This document shows positions 1 to 13,100 of a DNA stretch of 64,000 bases, one piece after another. The DNA comes from Kryptolebias marmoratus (Eukaryota > Chordata > Actinopteri > Cyprinodontiformes > Rivulidae): assembly GCF_001649575.2 (NCBI RefSeq), contig NC_051432.1:25653916-25717915 (forward strand), given 5' to 3'. The notes under the pieces were generated by a model that saw only the letters and a program-made list of their open reading frames with translations, was not told where the DNA came from and searched no databases. Positions within the stretch are counted from its first letter, which is position 1. The number at the start of each line of letters is the position of its first letter. The translations under genes were made by a program, and so were the position numbers.

Positions 1-2004
1 TAATCATCAAAATTAAACGAAATAAACATTTGAAATATATGAGTTTGTATGTAATGTATGAATATAATATACAAGTTTCACTTTTTAAATGGAATTACTG
101 AAATCAATCTACTTTTTCATGATATTCTAATTTTATGACCAGCACCTGTATACTAACTCATGTAATTTACATCTCTTTTTAATATCACCATATCAGATTG
201 TTGTAATATTGTACCATTACATATTTTATTGACTTTTATTTGAATTTATTGGTTGTTTTCAAGATTCTGTTTCATCTTCTGTAACAAGTTTATCTCTTTT
301 TAGCTCGCAGCAGCAATCATTGGTGTAACCACGGTGACATGTATTTGTTTTTCCATGTGGAGGAAGTTTAAAAGATCACTAATGGATTCAGTTTGTTTCA
401 GAACCTTGAATTTGTGCTCTAAGTTAGTCTCCTGTTTTACCACAGTTGTGCTGCAGATTCAACACTATGCTGTCTCAGAGAAACTATTGCCTTGAATGTT
501 GAATGTTGCTTTAACTGCAGCCCTTCTGTGCTAAATTTGCAGCAGTACTGTGTGTATTTGTGTGGTTAGAGGTTTCAGGGTGTATACAGTCAGGGCATAG
601 AAGTGGATGTATGTTATTCAGTTTAGTGGCAAGTATGTTCATTAAATAGACATTTTCTATGAATTAGCCAATTTTCTGAGGTTGTTTTAATTGTTGTAAC
701 TTCCTCACAATTTTCAAATATTTGTGCATGTAAAAAGAAAAAACATGGCTGTTCATCATATGGGTACAAATTTATTGGTATCATCCATGACAATCTCTGC
801 AGGTAAAACTGTCACGAGCTGTTAAATCAAGTGAATATTTACAGATAATTATTATGGGAATAATTTACACAGTAAAGTTATTGGAGACAAAAGTCTCCAG
901 GTGATAAATCTAACAGATGGTGTAGTGTATGTGTGCTTCTGTTCATGTAATTATGATTGTTTGCTCATCATTTTTTATTAGTCTTTTTTGTCTTTAAGTA
1001 TTAATTGGTGTCCAGACAAAGTCAACAGCACGTTTTCTTTCGTCGTATGCCTCTCGTGCTCACACCCCTCCACCCTCAACCCTCATCTTGAGGCCTTGCC
1101 ATGTGCTGGGCGGCAGGCCCAACAGGATCCTCCGCTTTTCCGAATCGTTGATAATCGTTGACCGACTCAGGGAATGAAGCAGTGCCGCAGCAGAGTGCTA
1201 TCCTGCCGCTGCAGCTGCTCCTGGCTGTCACAGCAACTGGGGCAGAAAATCTGACTTATCACTTTGTCATAATCAGCATTGTGGCTTCCAATCTCCCTGA
1301 ACTTCTGTGTCTATTTATTTTGTCAGCCTTTTTCTTTGTCCTTTTGATTTTTTAAATCTAGTACCTTTTTAACACACATCCACGCTGAAAAGTATTTTTT
1401 ATTCTGAGCCATGTTGATCTATATGAACAGCGTATATGATACAGAACATAAGAAAAATAAATAAACAGCAGTGTTCATACTTGAACAGATATTTGTTCAA
1501 TCAAGGTCTGCAGAGAAAAAAACATCCCACTTCTGTCCTGCTCTTTAAACTTTAACGTTTATTGAAATTCCTGTTAGAAATTATCAGGACCATGAAGCTT
1601 GTTAGCAATTCGCTTCTGAGTAAGGAGACTGTGCAAAGAGATAGAAAATGAGGGGAATTTTAATGGCTTTGAATAATTCCCTCTAAAATCCACAAGTAAT
1701 TAAACTATGACCTCCTCTTCCATCCTGGTCACTTATCCAAACTAGATCACAGCTTGAAGTTCTGCACTATTCCTTTTTGTCGCCCTCCATGTGTGAATAT
1801 CTTCATGTTTGTGTCAGAGTAAAGAATAAATAGAGCTATTCTTCCTCAAAGAAATCATTTCTCACTAAATACTTTAAAATAATATTCTTTTTATATTTAT
1901 TTGTTTATTTGTGAAATACACAATTAAAAAAAACAAAAGTAGAAGAATGTAGGTTGATATCATGAGCAACATCCTGTATCTCATAAACCAGAAAACAGAA
2001 TTCA

Positions 2005-2545
2005 ATTAAAACTCTCAGAAAGTAATTATTGGATGAATATCTACTACTGATAAACTTTTGGAGTCAACTCCACTCAAGATGGTTGCCACAGTTAAGCAAC
2101 CTTATCAAACACAAAAATGCATATGACTTAGCCAATTCTACAAACATTGAGCTCAAATTTGGTGTGACAGTAGTTAAGAGCCATCTGCTACCGCCAGAGT
2201 ACACACTGCTGCTTAAACCGTTAACAAACGTTTACAGTCAAGACTGTCTGTTAGCAAAATATTTCATGAACCACTGGCAGGATTTTGATGACATTTCCAG
2301 AAAGTTATCATAGGAATGATTGACAGCTGGAGTCAAGTCCAATCAAAATAGCTGCCACAGCTAAACTACCTGTGTCCTCACAAAAACATAAAGTTTATGT
2401 GGTAGTAACTGAGACTGATTCCCAACACATACAAGCATTAAAAGATGCCATAGCTGTGGCAGCCATCTTGAATTAAACTCTGTCATGAAGGTGGCAGGAA
2501 ATTTGCATTCCTTCGAGGAATGCTAGGCCTTTTTTAAAGAAACTG
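2005..2545 (+). repeat. Hairpin-ended interspersed repeat, copy 1
   Basis: Matches the other copies in the block containing GGAGTCAACTC, AAGATGG(T/C)TGCCACAG and TTTGGTGTG, and ends in a perfect hairpin at 2505-2523 (8-bp stem, TCG loop). The family has about ten copies here; class not certain. Confidence 0.75.
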
Positions 2546-4439
2546 ATGATGTAAGACATGTTTCATGAGAAAAAGAGATATTTGTGCAAAAAGACAGGAC
2601 AGCTGGATAGCAGGAAGGATAATGGCACAACATCACTGAGACAGATGACAGCATGCACAATGAGTTAGACGCTGCAGCAGAATTTTATTTTCTAAGTGTT
2701 TATGTAGAAGTTTACTATTTGTATGCATTTACCTCTTTGTTAGTCACAAATCTGGCTGTTGCATCAGTGAAACAACTCTTTAAAAAAGGATGGATAACCA
2801 GAACCTAAAACCTATGTAATTTTTATAATTCAAATTGAGATCATCTTTTATTAGACAAAGACGGGTTAGGGTTAGGCAGATGTGCAACAACAAGGAGAGA
2901 CTCTTCTATTGTTCATGTTCAACGATTCTTATATTGTTTGGATTGAAAAGGTCACTGAACTCATCACAGCACGGCTGTTAGAAATGAGAATAACGCCAAT
3001 TCATTCAAAGCATAAAGATTTGTTTATATGTAGCAGAGGCCAAATGTATGCACCTCATGTCAAGCTTTTGTCTTTTAGACAGAGTCTGAAAAAAACAACA
3101 ACATTAAATTTTAGTACATCCAAGTGTGCAAAGAACTTCCTGACACTGTGCAGTCATGGACAAAACCAACAAATCCTTAGAATAGTTCAGGATGTCGTTG
3201 GGCTTTTGTTAGTATGCTTAACTTTTTAATTGTTCATTTAAACAAAATATATTATTACATGGGAAAAAAAACAATAAAAGCAGCTGCAAATTCATTCTTT
3301 TATTGGAATCCTTGAGAGTTCAGCAATGACATAGTATTTCTTTTGTAATTAAGGTAGAAATTACTCTCCCGACCTCCCCTCAGCACCGATGCCCTTAATC
3401 TGAACTCATTTTCTTAATTAAACTGGACCGAAAGTGGAATAAGTCTAATTACTGAAGTGGTCTGCAATTTAAAGACCATCCACAATCTACATTTACCTCG
3501 TGTGTTTGATAACAGACTCTTGTCTTGACTTATTTCCTTCCAGTCTGTTTGCACTGACAGGAGCAGCAGCACAGTCTCTGAGCTGCAGATAAGCAGGGAG
3601 GTGGTGCTGAGTTGACGGGTGTCGGTAAGACAGATTCCACCCTGTGGGCAAGTCTTGGCAAAATAGAGCAATGATCAGGTGCCTGCCTGAAACAGCATTT
3701 TTTTCAAATGCACAAAACCCACATAAGCAGCCAAGTGGCAGATTTTCAACCATGCATCCTGCCTTTGTGCCACGAAAAAGCATGTGTTCATGATGATTAT
3801 GAATGAACCATCAAATCCCATGCCACTCTGTGTTTGAGTGGGTGAAAAATGATTCACCTTTCAGCTCCTTCTCCAGCTGCTGTTTGCTCAAACTTAATTA
3901 GGAGAGAAAGAGCGGTAGTCCATCTTCTTCACCAGCTTGATATGAGTTGTTTACAAGTCCACCAACTGCTAATTTGATTGCCTGAATAAATGACACAAAG
4001 CAAATGAATCTGAGCTCTCTGCTCTCTCTCAGATGGTTGGCTGTCGCCCTTTGCACCTCAATAAATCAGCCTTCTTCGTGCTATTTTCTTCTTGCCCTAT
4101 ACAGTGGCACAAGAAATTATATCATACATATGCAAAATGAAATAAAGCAGCTTGGCTTATTGTGTATAGGTCCATTTTTTGCACTCTCTCATTACCTTTT
4201 AACAGAATTGTATTGAAGCAGAAGAGGTGCCCATTTCTCAATTCTCTAAGAAAACTCTCTTAGATCGATTGCCTGCTCAGCTTCTACAGCTTCATAATTA
4301 AGTAGATTGTGTAACAGGAAGTGCTTTTCTTTGCCATTTTGCGCTTTATCAGGGAAAGGTGATTATTTTGGAAATACAATGCTCCAAAAGTTCATTGCAC
4401 AGCTGTCTTTAGCCATGTGGATCCAGGATTTGTTAAGGA

Positions 4440-4980
4440 CCATAATGCCCACACACAACAAGGATCAGTGGCTCAGGAGGTAACCAGAGGGTTGCGTAGT
4501 TCCTTGTAAAGGACCTACATACCAGTCAAAATGTCCCTCCAATCCTTCCATATATCAAAGTACTCGTAGCTCCTGAGATGAACTCAGAAAGAAACTAAAA
4601 CATTAATAAGAAAACATAAGACTGTTGTGGCAGCAAAAACAAAAAACAAAAAAACAGAAACTTCAGGGAATCGTGAAGAGAAACAAGAAAAAAACAGACA
4701 GTGCATTTCTGTAACAAGCTGAGGAACAGATTATAAGGACTGAGGCTGATGAGGAAGTAGACACAGGTGACTGATTACTAACAAGGAGCAGGTGCAGATA
4801 GGTGAGGCAGGCTGACATGGAAAACTACTGACTGAGGGAGCGTGAATAATGGCACAGGGAGCAAAACTATACAACATAAAAAACAGGAAATAGACAAAAC
4901 ACACGGATCACAACAGAAACACAAATGAAAACAAACCCAAGACTAAAGATCACTCAAAATACTCAAATCCTAACAATTTT
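4440..4980 (-). repeat. Interspersed repeat of unknown class, antisense copy
   Basis: Read on the minus strand, 4610-4980 shares ordered short blocks with 21345-21730: a TTTCCTGTTTTT tract, TCAGTCAGT, CTGCTCCTTGTT and CATCAGCC. This is a purine/pyrimidine-skewed dispersed element of a kind common in fish. No coding capacity seen. Confidence 0.45.
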
Positions 4981-6819
4981 GCTCAACATTTTCTTAACTT
5001 CTTTCATTTTTTTTATTTCACTCTCACTCACTCATGGCTCAAATATATACTTTTAATTACCAGATATTTATTTCTAAACAATGTTACTGAAATTGTATAC
5101 ACTGAGGTTGTATAGTCAACTGCTAATGTTTCTAAAATAGATCTATTTTGTTTTCCTGCAAGAACTGTTAAACAACATGATTTAGTAATGTAGCTTCTCT
5201 TTTCATAAGCTTGTCTAATAAAGAATTAACGAAGAATCAGCCCACACCTGAAACAGTATTTGAACTCTTTGTTCTGCTATTTTTAGACCCGAATATAAGG
5301 AAAGGCTCTTCTGTTTGTAATTTCTAAACAGCTTTTCTCATTTAAATGCAAATGTCTTTACGTCATTAGCATTGAAGCAGTCATACATGAAACATTCATG
5401 GCGCCTCCACAAAGTCTTATGTCTACAAAGCGACTACAGCTCAGCATGTTTGGTAAGGGCACGGTGAGGGATGAAGAAGTGTCTCTGTGTGGGGAGCTGA
5501 CTAAATGAAGCATTAGCTTGTGCTCTCTGATAATTTATGGTGATGTTCTGCCTACAAAGCAGTGTGATGGGCTTTCACAGAGGAAACTTACAGGTCACTG
5601 GTTCCTGAAAGATGATCTCAGGCATTTATCATAAACTAAGTGCTTTGCAGGATCTGGGAATGTTGCACATCTTGTAAAGTCAGCCCCGTAGTTTATCACA
5701 ATCCATTGCTCCTGTTGGTAACTTCAGTTAAGCTGAAATGATGGAGAAAATTTCCGCGTGTGAAGCGTTCCTTCAGGTCACACACAAACATTCTCTAAAA
5801 GGACTGTCAACATTCAGCAGAGGAAATACAGCATGCCGCCCTATAAAAGCCTGGGTTAGAGATGTAAAACAACGTACAAAGTTTAAACATATGTTAATTT
5901 TAAACACCACTTCATGTTGTGGCTCAGCAGATAAGCACTTCTTCCCTGAGCCCAACATGGAACGATCTCTTTAGTTGTCATTTTTTTAAAATTATTTTGC
6001 TTTTCTTGAAATCTTTTAAGATAGTCAAGTAATATTTCTACAAGCTGATGGTCTTTCAAAGTTTTTTTTTATTCTTTGAACTTTAGCTGCTTCTTATTCT
6101 TTGTTTTTTGTTTTTTTCATTTTCAGTTCTGTCGCTGACAGTTTTTAAAGAAGTCTTGCTGTTTGTAAAGTAATCTTAACTCTGATCGATGAATCGCTCA
6201 GGAATAAAGGACTCCCAAACTCAAGGGATGAACCAGTGTTGTGTTGACGCCTAACTTAGCAAAGAAGTTGTTTAAAATTGGACTGAAAATGTTTTTTTTT
6301 TTGTTTGTTTTCCATTTCCTTTTGAAGAGATCAGAACCACATTTATTGGTGAATTACTTTTAAAGAAAGGGACTTAAATACAGTTCCATCTTTTTTAAAC
6401 GTTCATTTATTTGCATCACTGAAATTGACCAAACCTCCATGTTTATTGTTTCTATTATTTTTTGTCCAGTTAAAACTGAGATATGAAAATAAATAATAAA
6501 TTTACCACAGGAGAGCTTCAGATGCCATAATATGCCAACATTTGACAAATAAACCTCAGCCAGAATTTAGATGTTGTGTAAAATTACGAAGTGTTTTCTT
6601 ATGTTTAATACATTTGGCTGTGAATTCTAAAAAAAAAAAAAACACCATAATTTTGGTTGTTTTTCCATCTCTGACATTCGGTATTTGTCAGGCTACTAAA
6701 TAAAACAAAAACAGGTAATCAGTTTAATAATGAAGCTCGATGGACTTTCACTAATCTGAAATCTTCAAAATCAGACTTCAGCTAATTTTTTTTGGATGTG
6801 GTCCAGATCTGTCCTCCCT

Positions 6820-7101
6820 CTCCCCCCTGTCCTGTGACGGGCCAGTCCCCCTCCCGTGTCCCGCCCTCAGCCCGGACCAGCTCGGTTCGGGACTCACACA
6901 CGCAGAGAAGCATCAGAGAAGCGCATTAGGCGACAGGAAACCCGGAGGAAGCCAGGCAGGACGAAGACGAGCCGAGCAGCTGCGCAGCGAGAAGCTGGTA
7001 CCGTGCTGGACCGGGATCCGGGTCCACATGGACGCTGCGGGGACGCGTCCTGCAGGACAGCGGGGACAGTAGGACAACTGGACACAGCAGGAAGAAGCAC
7101 C
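6820..7101 (+). promoter_or_regulatory. Probable chrnb3-like promoter and 5' leader, GC-rich
   Basis: Much richer in GC and CpG than the flanks, with C-rich tracts such as CCCTCTCCCCCC near 6825 that could bind Sp/KLF factors. No TATA box is obvious. The transcription start cannot be read from sequence. A 14-codon upstream ORF lies at 7028-7072 within the likely leader. Confidence 0.5.
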
Positions 7102-7168
7102 ATGAAGTTTGCGGTCGCGGTGTTGTGGTTCTCCTTCTTGGCTCTTGGGAAGGCTGCTCTGCAAGAAG
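7102..7168 (+). CDS. chrnb3: chrnb3-like exon 1: start codon and signal peptide
   Basis: Codes M1 to E22 plus the first base of codon 23; donor GTGAGA follows. [18 protein letters not shown] is a basic residue followed by a hydrophobic core, a normal secretory signal. The frame stays open upstream to a GTG at 6856 but has no in-frame ATG before 7102, so 7102 is the start. Confidence 0.88.
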
Positions 7169-10100
7169 GTGAGACTCTGGGGGGGAAACATCTGGGTGTA
7201 AACTGTTGAAGATGTTGCCAACATCTGTCGGAACATAAAACAGAAGGTAAAACGAGAAGAAGAAGAAGAATTGTCTCTGATTGTGGCTGGTGTTGCTTGA
7301 CCGGCAGCACACCTCTCCATCATGTTTTAGGACATCATTTCAGAGGAATTAGTCGGTGATTGTTGTTCCTAATGAAGGAGGTGTTCACAGAGTAACATGT
7401 TGTATCATTTATATGGGATTGTACTTTGAATCGAGCGAAGAAGAAGGACAAAACGCTGGGGTCAGGAGAGGAGCGCGTTCATAATTTATGAAAGAGTGAG
7501 AGCGCAGCGCCCCCCCGGGGATGTGACTGAGGGTGGGAGAACGGCACGAGACAATAAAAATACAATAAGCATCGAAACGAACGGGGGAAAGGAATTCCCT
7601 CACATAATAAAGCTTTTTGTGTCTCACAGGCTTTATTATGAAAAGCAAAGAGGGGAATATTGTTTTCCTGGAGCTGCAGAAAAAACACTTTTTGTTTTGC
7701 TGTGATGGTATGATATGAGCTTCCTGCAAGGCATTTGCAATAAAATATTGTTGTTGTTTTCTCAAAAACAGCTTAGTTCTAATAACTTGCAGATCCATTT
7801 TCATTCAAAACATTTATTTGTTGCAAGTCCTAACTTTTCATGTTGTGGTCTGGGTGCACTGCTGGGTGGAGCGCAGCAGATTCCAGGTTACAACCACTTA
7901 CATCATTTTTACTGCCTTTATGAAGTCTGTAACTGAACCATTTGCATGAATCATTCACTGAACTCAGTCATTTGCATGCATAGAAGCAACTAAAGTTATT
8001 TGGAAAAGTCTTGGCTTTCCTCCAGCCTCAGCTTCCATCTATTGTTTGAGTCTTTTGACTGACAGTCTCTGATCAGAGACTATTGATGAAGTTGTTGCAG
8101 TTAAGAAGCTAAAACTCTATTTTCAACTAGAACAATTGAACATTTTCTGCAAAAATGCTGTGCGAATGCTGAGTGCTAAATGACTCTTGAAATGTGCCAA
8201 AAAAAGCTAAAACTACCTGACAGCTAAAAGTAGCAAAACCCTAACTAAAAGCTAGAAGTAGCAAAATTAGAGATAAAACCTAAAATTATCAAATGTTTGC
8301 TAAACGTAGAGAAACGATCGCTAAAAGAAGCAAAACATCAGCTAAAACAAGCAAAAATATTAGCTAAAAGTAGCAAAATGCTAGAAGTAGCAATGGGCTA
8401 GCCTAAAGCTAAAAGGAGCAGATCGCTAGTTAAAAGTAGCAAAACAGAAGCTAAAAGGTAAAAATATCTAACTGTTATTTAAAAGTAGCAAAAGGCTAGC
8501 TAAAAGCTAAGCAATAGACGAGCTAGAACCTAAAATTAACAAAACATTAGCAAAAAGTCAAGTAGCATAAGAAGAAAAAATTAGAACCAGCAGATTTCAA
8601 AGAAACAAATCTGAAGAGATCTTCATGTTTTTAATATGGGATTTTATTTTGTTAATAAAGTTAAATATTTTGAAAAGTCCAAATGTTACAAAAAATGAAT
8701 CATTGTACCCATAACCTGAGCTGAGCTGAGCATTTTGATATGTGAATGATTACAATAACATCTATGTGGAAGTAGTTAGATTTCAGAAAAAATGTATAGG
8801 AAAAGAATAATAAAGAGAAACAGGAAAACAATCAGTATTCACACAATTCTCATTTGCATGCACCATTGGCTTTAAACAGAAGGGTTCTGTTATCCCTCTC
8901 AGTGGTACCATCCTGTTGTGGTTCCACTTGGAACAGCTGTAGCGGTGTTAAGGTGATCATACAACTGTGGCACACATGGGGAGTTTCAGATTGAGAAGGA
9001 AGCAGGGTGCACGGCGGCATGCTGGGCCCCTCCTGCGTCTCTGTCACTCATCCACAAAGCTTCCCCTCAGAGTGCTGCACATTTTCTCCTTCACACAGGA
9101 AGTAGACACACACATACCCGCGCTCTAATGCATCATAATTTTCCTACAGAGATTGAATTTCATCCCCTCCAACCAACACAGAGCACATTCTAATCAATAC
9201 GTTCCCCTTTACATCTGCCCAACACACACGCTCACACACACACATTCACAGGGTCGATCAGCTTCCCTCTGGTGTAGACTGCATCCTCCTGCAGGAGAAT
9301 CCATCCCTGCAATGTTTGACTATTAGAGCTCTTGTATGTTTACTGGTGTAGATCTTAAACAGAGCTGCTGTTGGGACCTTAAAAAGACACAGCTGACTGA
9401 TTGTGCAGGAACCTTATTGTGGGTCTTTGCAGACTTTGTGGGGATCTGATGCAACCAAATACAATACAATACAACTAACATAACAACATTTTCAAATTTT
9501 AAGCACTTTATTTATTGCTGTTTCCAATTCAGTTCAGTTTAAATACCACCAATTCACAATAAAAGTAATTTCAGGGCACTATACAGAGAAGTAACAAGCT
9601 GAATCATAAATCCTATTTATTTCTGAGTGGTTTTTAACACCTAATAGTAAGTTCTTTCAGCTGCTTCCTTCTTCTGGGGTTGCCACAGCGAGAAAACTCA
9701 CATGAACAATTTGTCAGTTGTTTTACTGCCGGATGCCCTTCCTGCTGCAACCTGCGCTCGAACCTGCAACCTCAGGATTACAAGACTGCGGCGCTGACCA
9801 CCAAGCCACCGCACTTAATAATGTTGTTAAATGTGTTTTATAAAAAATGTTAGGTTTGGTTTTGATTGCGCTGTCATGTATTTTTGATGTAAAGAAGAGG
9901 AAGAAGAATAAATCACAAAACCCTGAAATGACATAAGTTCATAAACCAAAGGTTTAAGCTATTTAACAGCGAGTTTTTTTGCTCAAAAACAGACATTCTG
10001 TTCAGGAGAAATTAATAGCATTAAAAAGTGTCAGAAGATTTATTGAAAGACACCTTAGGTGAGATTCAAACAGGAAACTGACATGTTTAGATGCCAACAG

Positions 10101-13100
10101 TAAAAATAAAACCAATGCATGTCTGAAAGAGTCTTGAATGACTGAATAAAGACATTTTAACAGACTAAAGCCCATTTCAAAAAGAAAATATGTAACTAAA
10201 TGGCTTTATTAGAGTTCAAAGGTTTCCTCAAAAATCCCTCAGCTGCAGCACCTGAGCCACAGCTGTCCTCTCCAAGCCCACAGAGCATCAGGAATCGGCT
10301 TACAACGGTAAAAACAATATCTCTCTTTAGATGCAAGAAGAAGTGGGAATTAGTTTTCCCTCTGCGATTCCTTTTGCTGTCAGTTCTCCTTCCCCTCGCC
10401 CTAGTTAATGTGTCCTTCTGCACTAACTTCTATCTGTCCTCCTTGTTCTGCTGCTCAGACACCACAGGGAACTGCTCTGGGTCACTCTGTCTCACTCCAT
10501 CCCTTATCAGCTCTCACCACTCCTTATTTGAAAGGCTGCCGAACTGAACTCCTTTCTTCTGTCTGTTGTTGGTCTCTAAAACAACTCAGGCTGTGCTGAA
10601 TATTGGCTTCTTATGAACAAATGCAGCTTGAAGCTTTGGGCTGATACAGCCATGGCGTTACTGAGGGAGCCTCGTGTTTGCTGCTCATCTACAAATGTCA
10701 CATGGCGCTCCAAGCGTCCAGAGAACACAGCTGCCATTTGCATCTGACTTACATATAATGAGCAACAGCAAAGTGGTTCAGTTTTTTACTTTAGGATATG
10801 TGTGTCAAACTGAAGGTCTGCAGGCCAAAAAGGGCCCTTGACATTTTTTTTATCCAGCCCACAGGAGTATAAGAATGTACAATTCTAATTCTAAAAAAGG
10901 TGAGACATTCTGTAAAATGTAAATAAAAACAAACGCAGTGATATGAAAATCTCAGAAATCCACATTTTTTTCACAACAGAACGTAGCAACCATATCAAAT
11001 GAAAACACCTCGGTTTTCTGCAGCTTCCCATCAAAGTGAAAACTTAATTTTATTAATTTATATGTTAAGAAATGAATGCTGTTAACGATGTCTTTCTAAC
11101 AGTTACATTTTTTATATAAGTTGTATAAATGTCTTGAGGAAAAGATATATATGAATAATTTGACACGTTACATCTAAAAACCAAGTTTAGTTAAAATGAT
11201 TTTTTTCTGTAAATATGGACAGCTCTTAGCTTTTCTACAAAAACTTTGTTAGTAAATCATTTTAAAGAGTCTGTTATTTTCATCCCATTCAGAGTGTTTT
11301 TTTACACTCATACATTTTATGTATTTTCACCTGAATGAAGTTGATTCAAACTGGATCATATTTTGCTTGGTTTTCTCTGTTACTCTCCTCCTCAGGGATC
11401 CAATGTCTCCCAGCTGTTTGCAAATGAATGGCTGGTGAATTTAGAGCACTGTTCCTTCATTTCACAGCTTCCCACTGGATGCAAATGTCACTCTTTAACT
11501 GATGATTACGTCTTGTGCCTGACTGCACAGAGTGCTCAGAGCTCTTTTCAGTTCCCCTGGCGATTGATCTGTCTGAGGTGATTGTGTCAGCACGATCATT
11601 TTCCAGCCTTGGGGGTTTAGTTGAATTCGTTGGCCCATGACCAGCCATCAGTCCAAGTCTGAGGGTCTGTGGGCTGCATGACTCTAAGGACATGACTTCA
11701 TTTCTCCACCCAGAGAGGAAGGGTCACTTCATTAATTAATCATTTCTTTGTATGTTCTGAAACATTTAAGAGCACAGTTATGTGGAGCTCTAGTTAAGTG
11801 TTGTACTTTTTTTTACGTATAAAAGTAATTTTTTGCACATTTACATAATATATAATTTGATGTTGACTGATACGTTATCTAATGAAAAATAATCACAGTA
11901 TTTTTAAAGAATAGGTTAAAAAATCTGTATGACATTAACGGGAACTTGTAGTGCAAACATCTGCAGTTTATCAATGTTTGTCCAAAAAAATATATCTCTA
12001 TATCTATATTTAAATGACGCAGGACTCATAGTTTCCAGGTGTTCTGTGTTTTTAAATTCATATTTGTGCCACTGTGAGGCTGACATTTGTCATTTTGCAG
12101 TTACCGTATATCTGATGGTGTACTTTCAGTCAGACATTTTGTTCTCATGCATTGCAGAGCCTTTGACCTTTTTACTTTCACCTAACTCCATTCAAGATTT
12201 CAACTAATGCAATATTTTTTAATGGCTGCACAGTTTTTAAGCTGAAGGCCTAGCGTTTCTTGAAGAAATGCATATCGCACATTGCCTTTCATGCCAGAGT
12301 TTTAAACTAAGATCACCTTGTGTTGAGGAATTATGGAGTTGTAGCTGTTTTGTTCAAACACTGTAAATGACATTATACAAAGATCTAATGTCAGCTGTTT
12401 GCACTTGAAGGAAAATCTCAACACAATGATGGGAATGACTCTCAGCCTATTACCACATGGAACAGTGGTAACAGTGGTTTAGCACATGGATATTTTAGCT
12501 CAAGATCTGTCAAACTGACTGACTGTGGCAGCCATCTTGAACTGTGTTGACTCCAAAAGTTAACGAGTCAAAATACTGTAGAATTTGTAGCGCTCTGAGT
12601 ACGGTATGTGTTGAAGATGGTGCTCAGCTACCAACACACCAAATTATAGGTTAATTTATGTAAAACTGACTGAGCTGCAGAACTTAAGGAAAATCTCCAG
12701 CCACAAAGAGAAAGTTTTAGTTTTATGTTTTGTTTTTCATGATTATTTGTGAATGAAAAAAAAAATATTTGTGTGGCACGAAAAGAGAGGTTCAGATAAC
12801 AGACTGGATTTAATTTTTAAGAATTCAGAACGCATCCTTGTGATGATTGGAGCTTAGTTGTGGAAATTGCAGGTTTAGGTCGGAGATTTCCCCCATGAGC
12901 TGCAGCTAGACCCCGCTCATTCAGAAAAACACGTTCAGTCATGAGCAAAAACATTACCGCCTTTACCTTTGGCAGTGGGCGATAAAGTAACGACCTCCCT
13001 CAGCCTCAGCAAAAGATTTTATCTAAAATGTGTAAACATTTCTTTAAACCTCTGTTTATTTTAGGTGTGTTGACTGTTATTGTGAGAACAGGGCTGTAGG

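Larger units (their letters stand above)
1..6819. other. Upstream flank without a convincing gene
   Basis: AT-rich sequence with no recognised protein. It holds one copy of the hairpin-ended repeat (2005-2545), a repeat-like block (4440-4980), and two splice-acceptor-preceded open stretches (304-495 and 1016-1177) discussed as weak exon candidates. The open frames at 2882-3229, 3414-3857 and 5738-5974 resemble nothing I know and look like chance. Confidence 0.6.

Noticed and set aside
2505..2523. Terminal hairpin followed by CTAG/CTAA as a canonical Helitron 3' end
   Set aside because: In canonical Helitrons the hairpin lies about 10-12 bases before CTRR; here it abuts it, and no 5' TC end was found. 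Kept only as a possible Helentron-like relation.
2864..2877. Telomere-like TTAGGG units (also near 39386 on the other strand)
   Set aside because: Only two units each and no array; the second lies inside a dispersed repeat copy, so no interstitial telomere is implied.
6856..7101. N-terminal extension of the chrnb3-like protein
   Set aside because: The frame is open upstream but contains no ATG before 7102, and the extension would bury the signal peptide.
6894..7323. Three overlapping minus-strand frames over the chrnb3-like first exon
   Set aside because: Antisense shadows of a GC-rich leader and signal-peptide exon.
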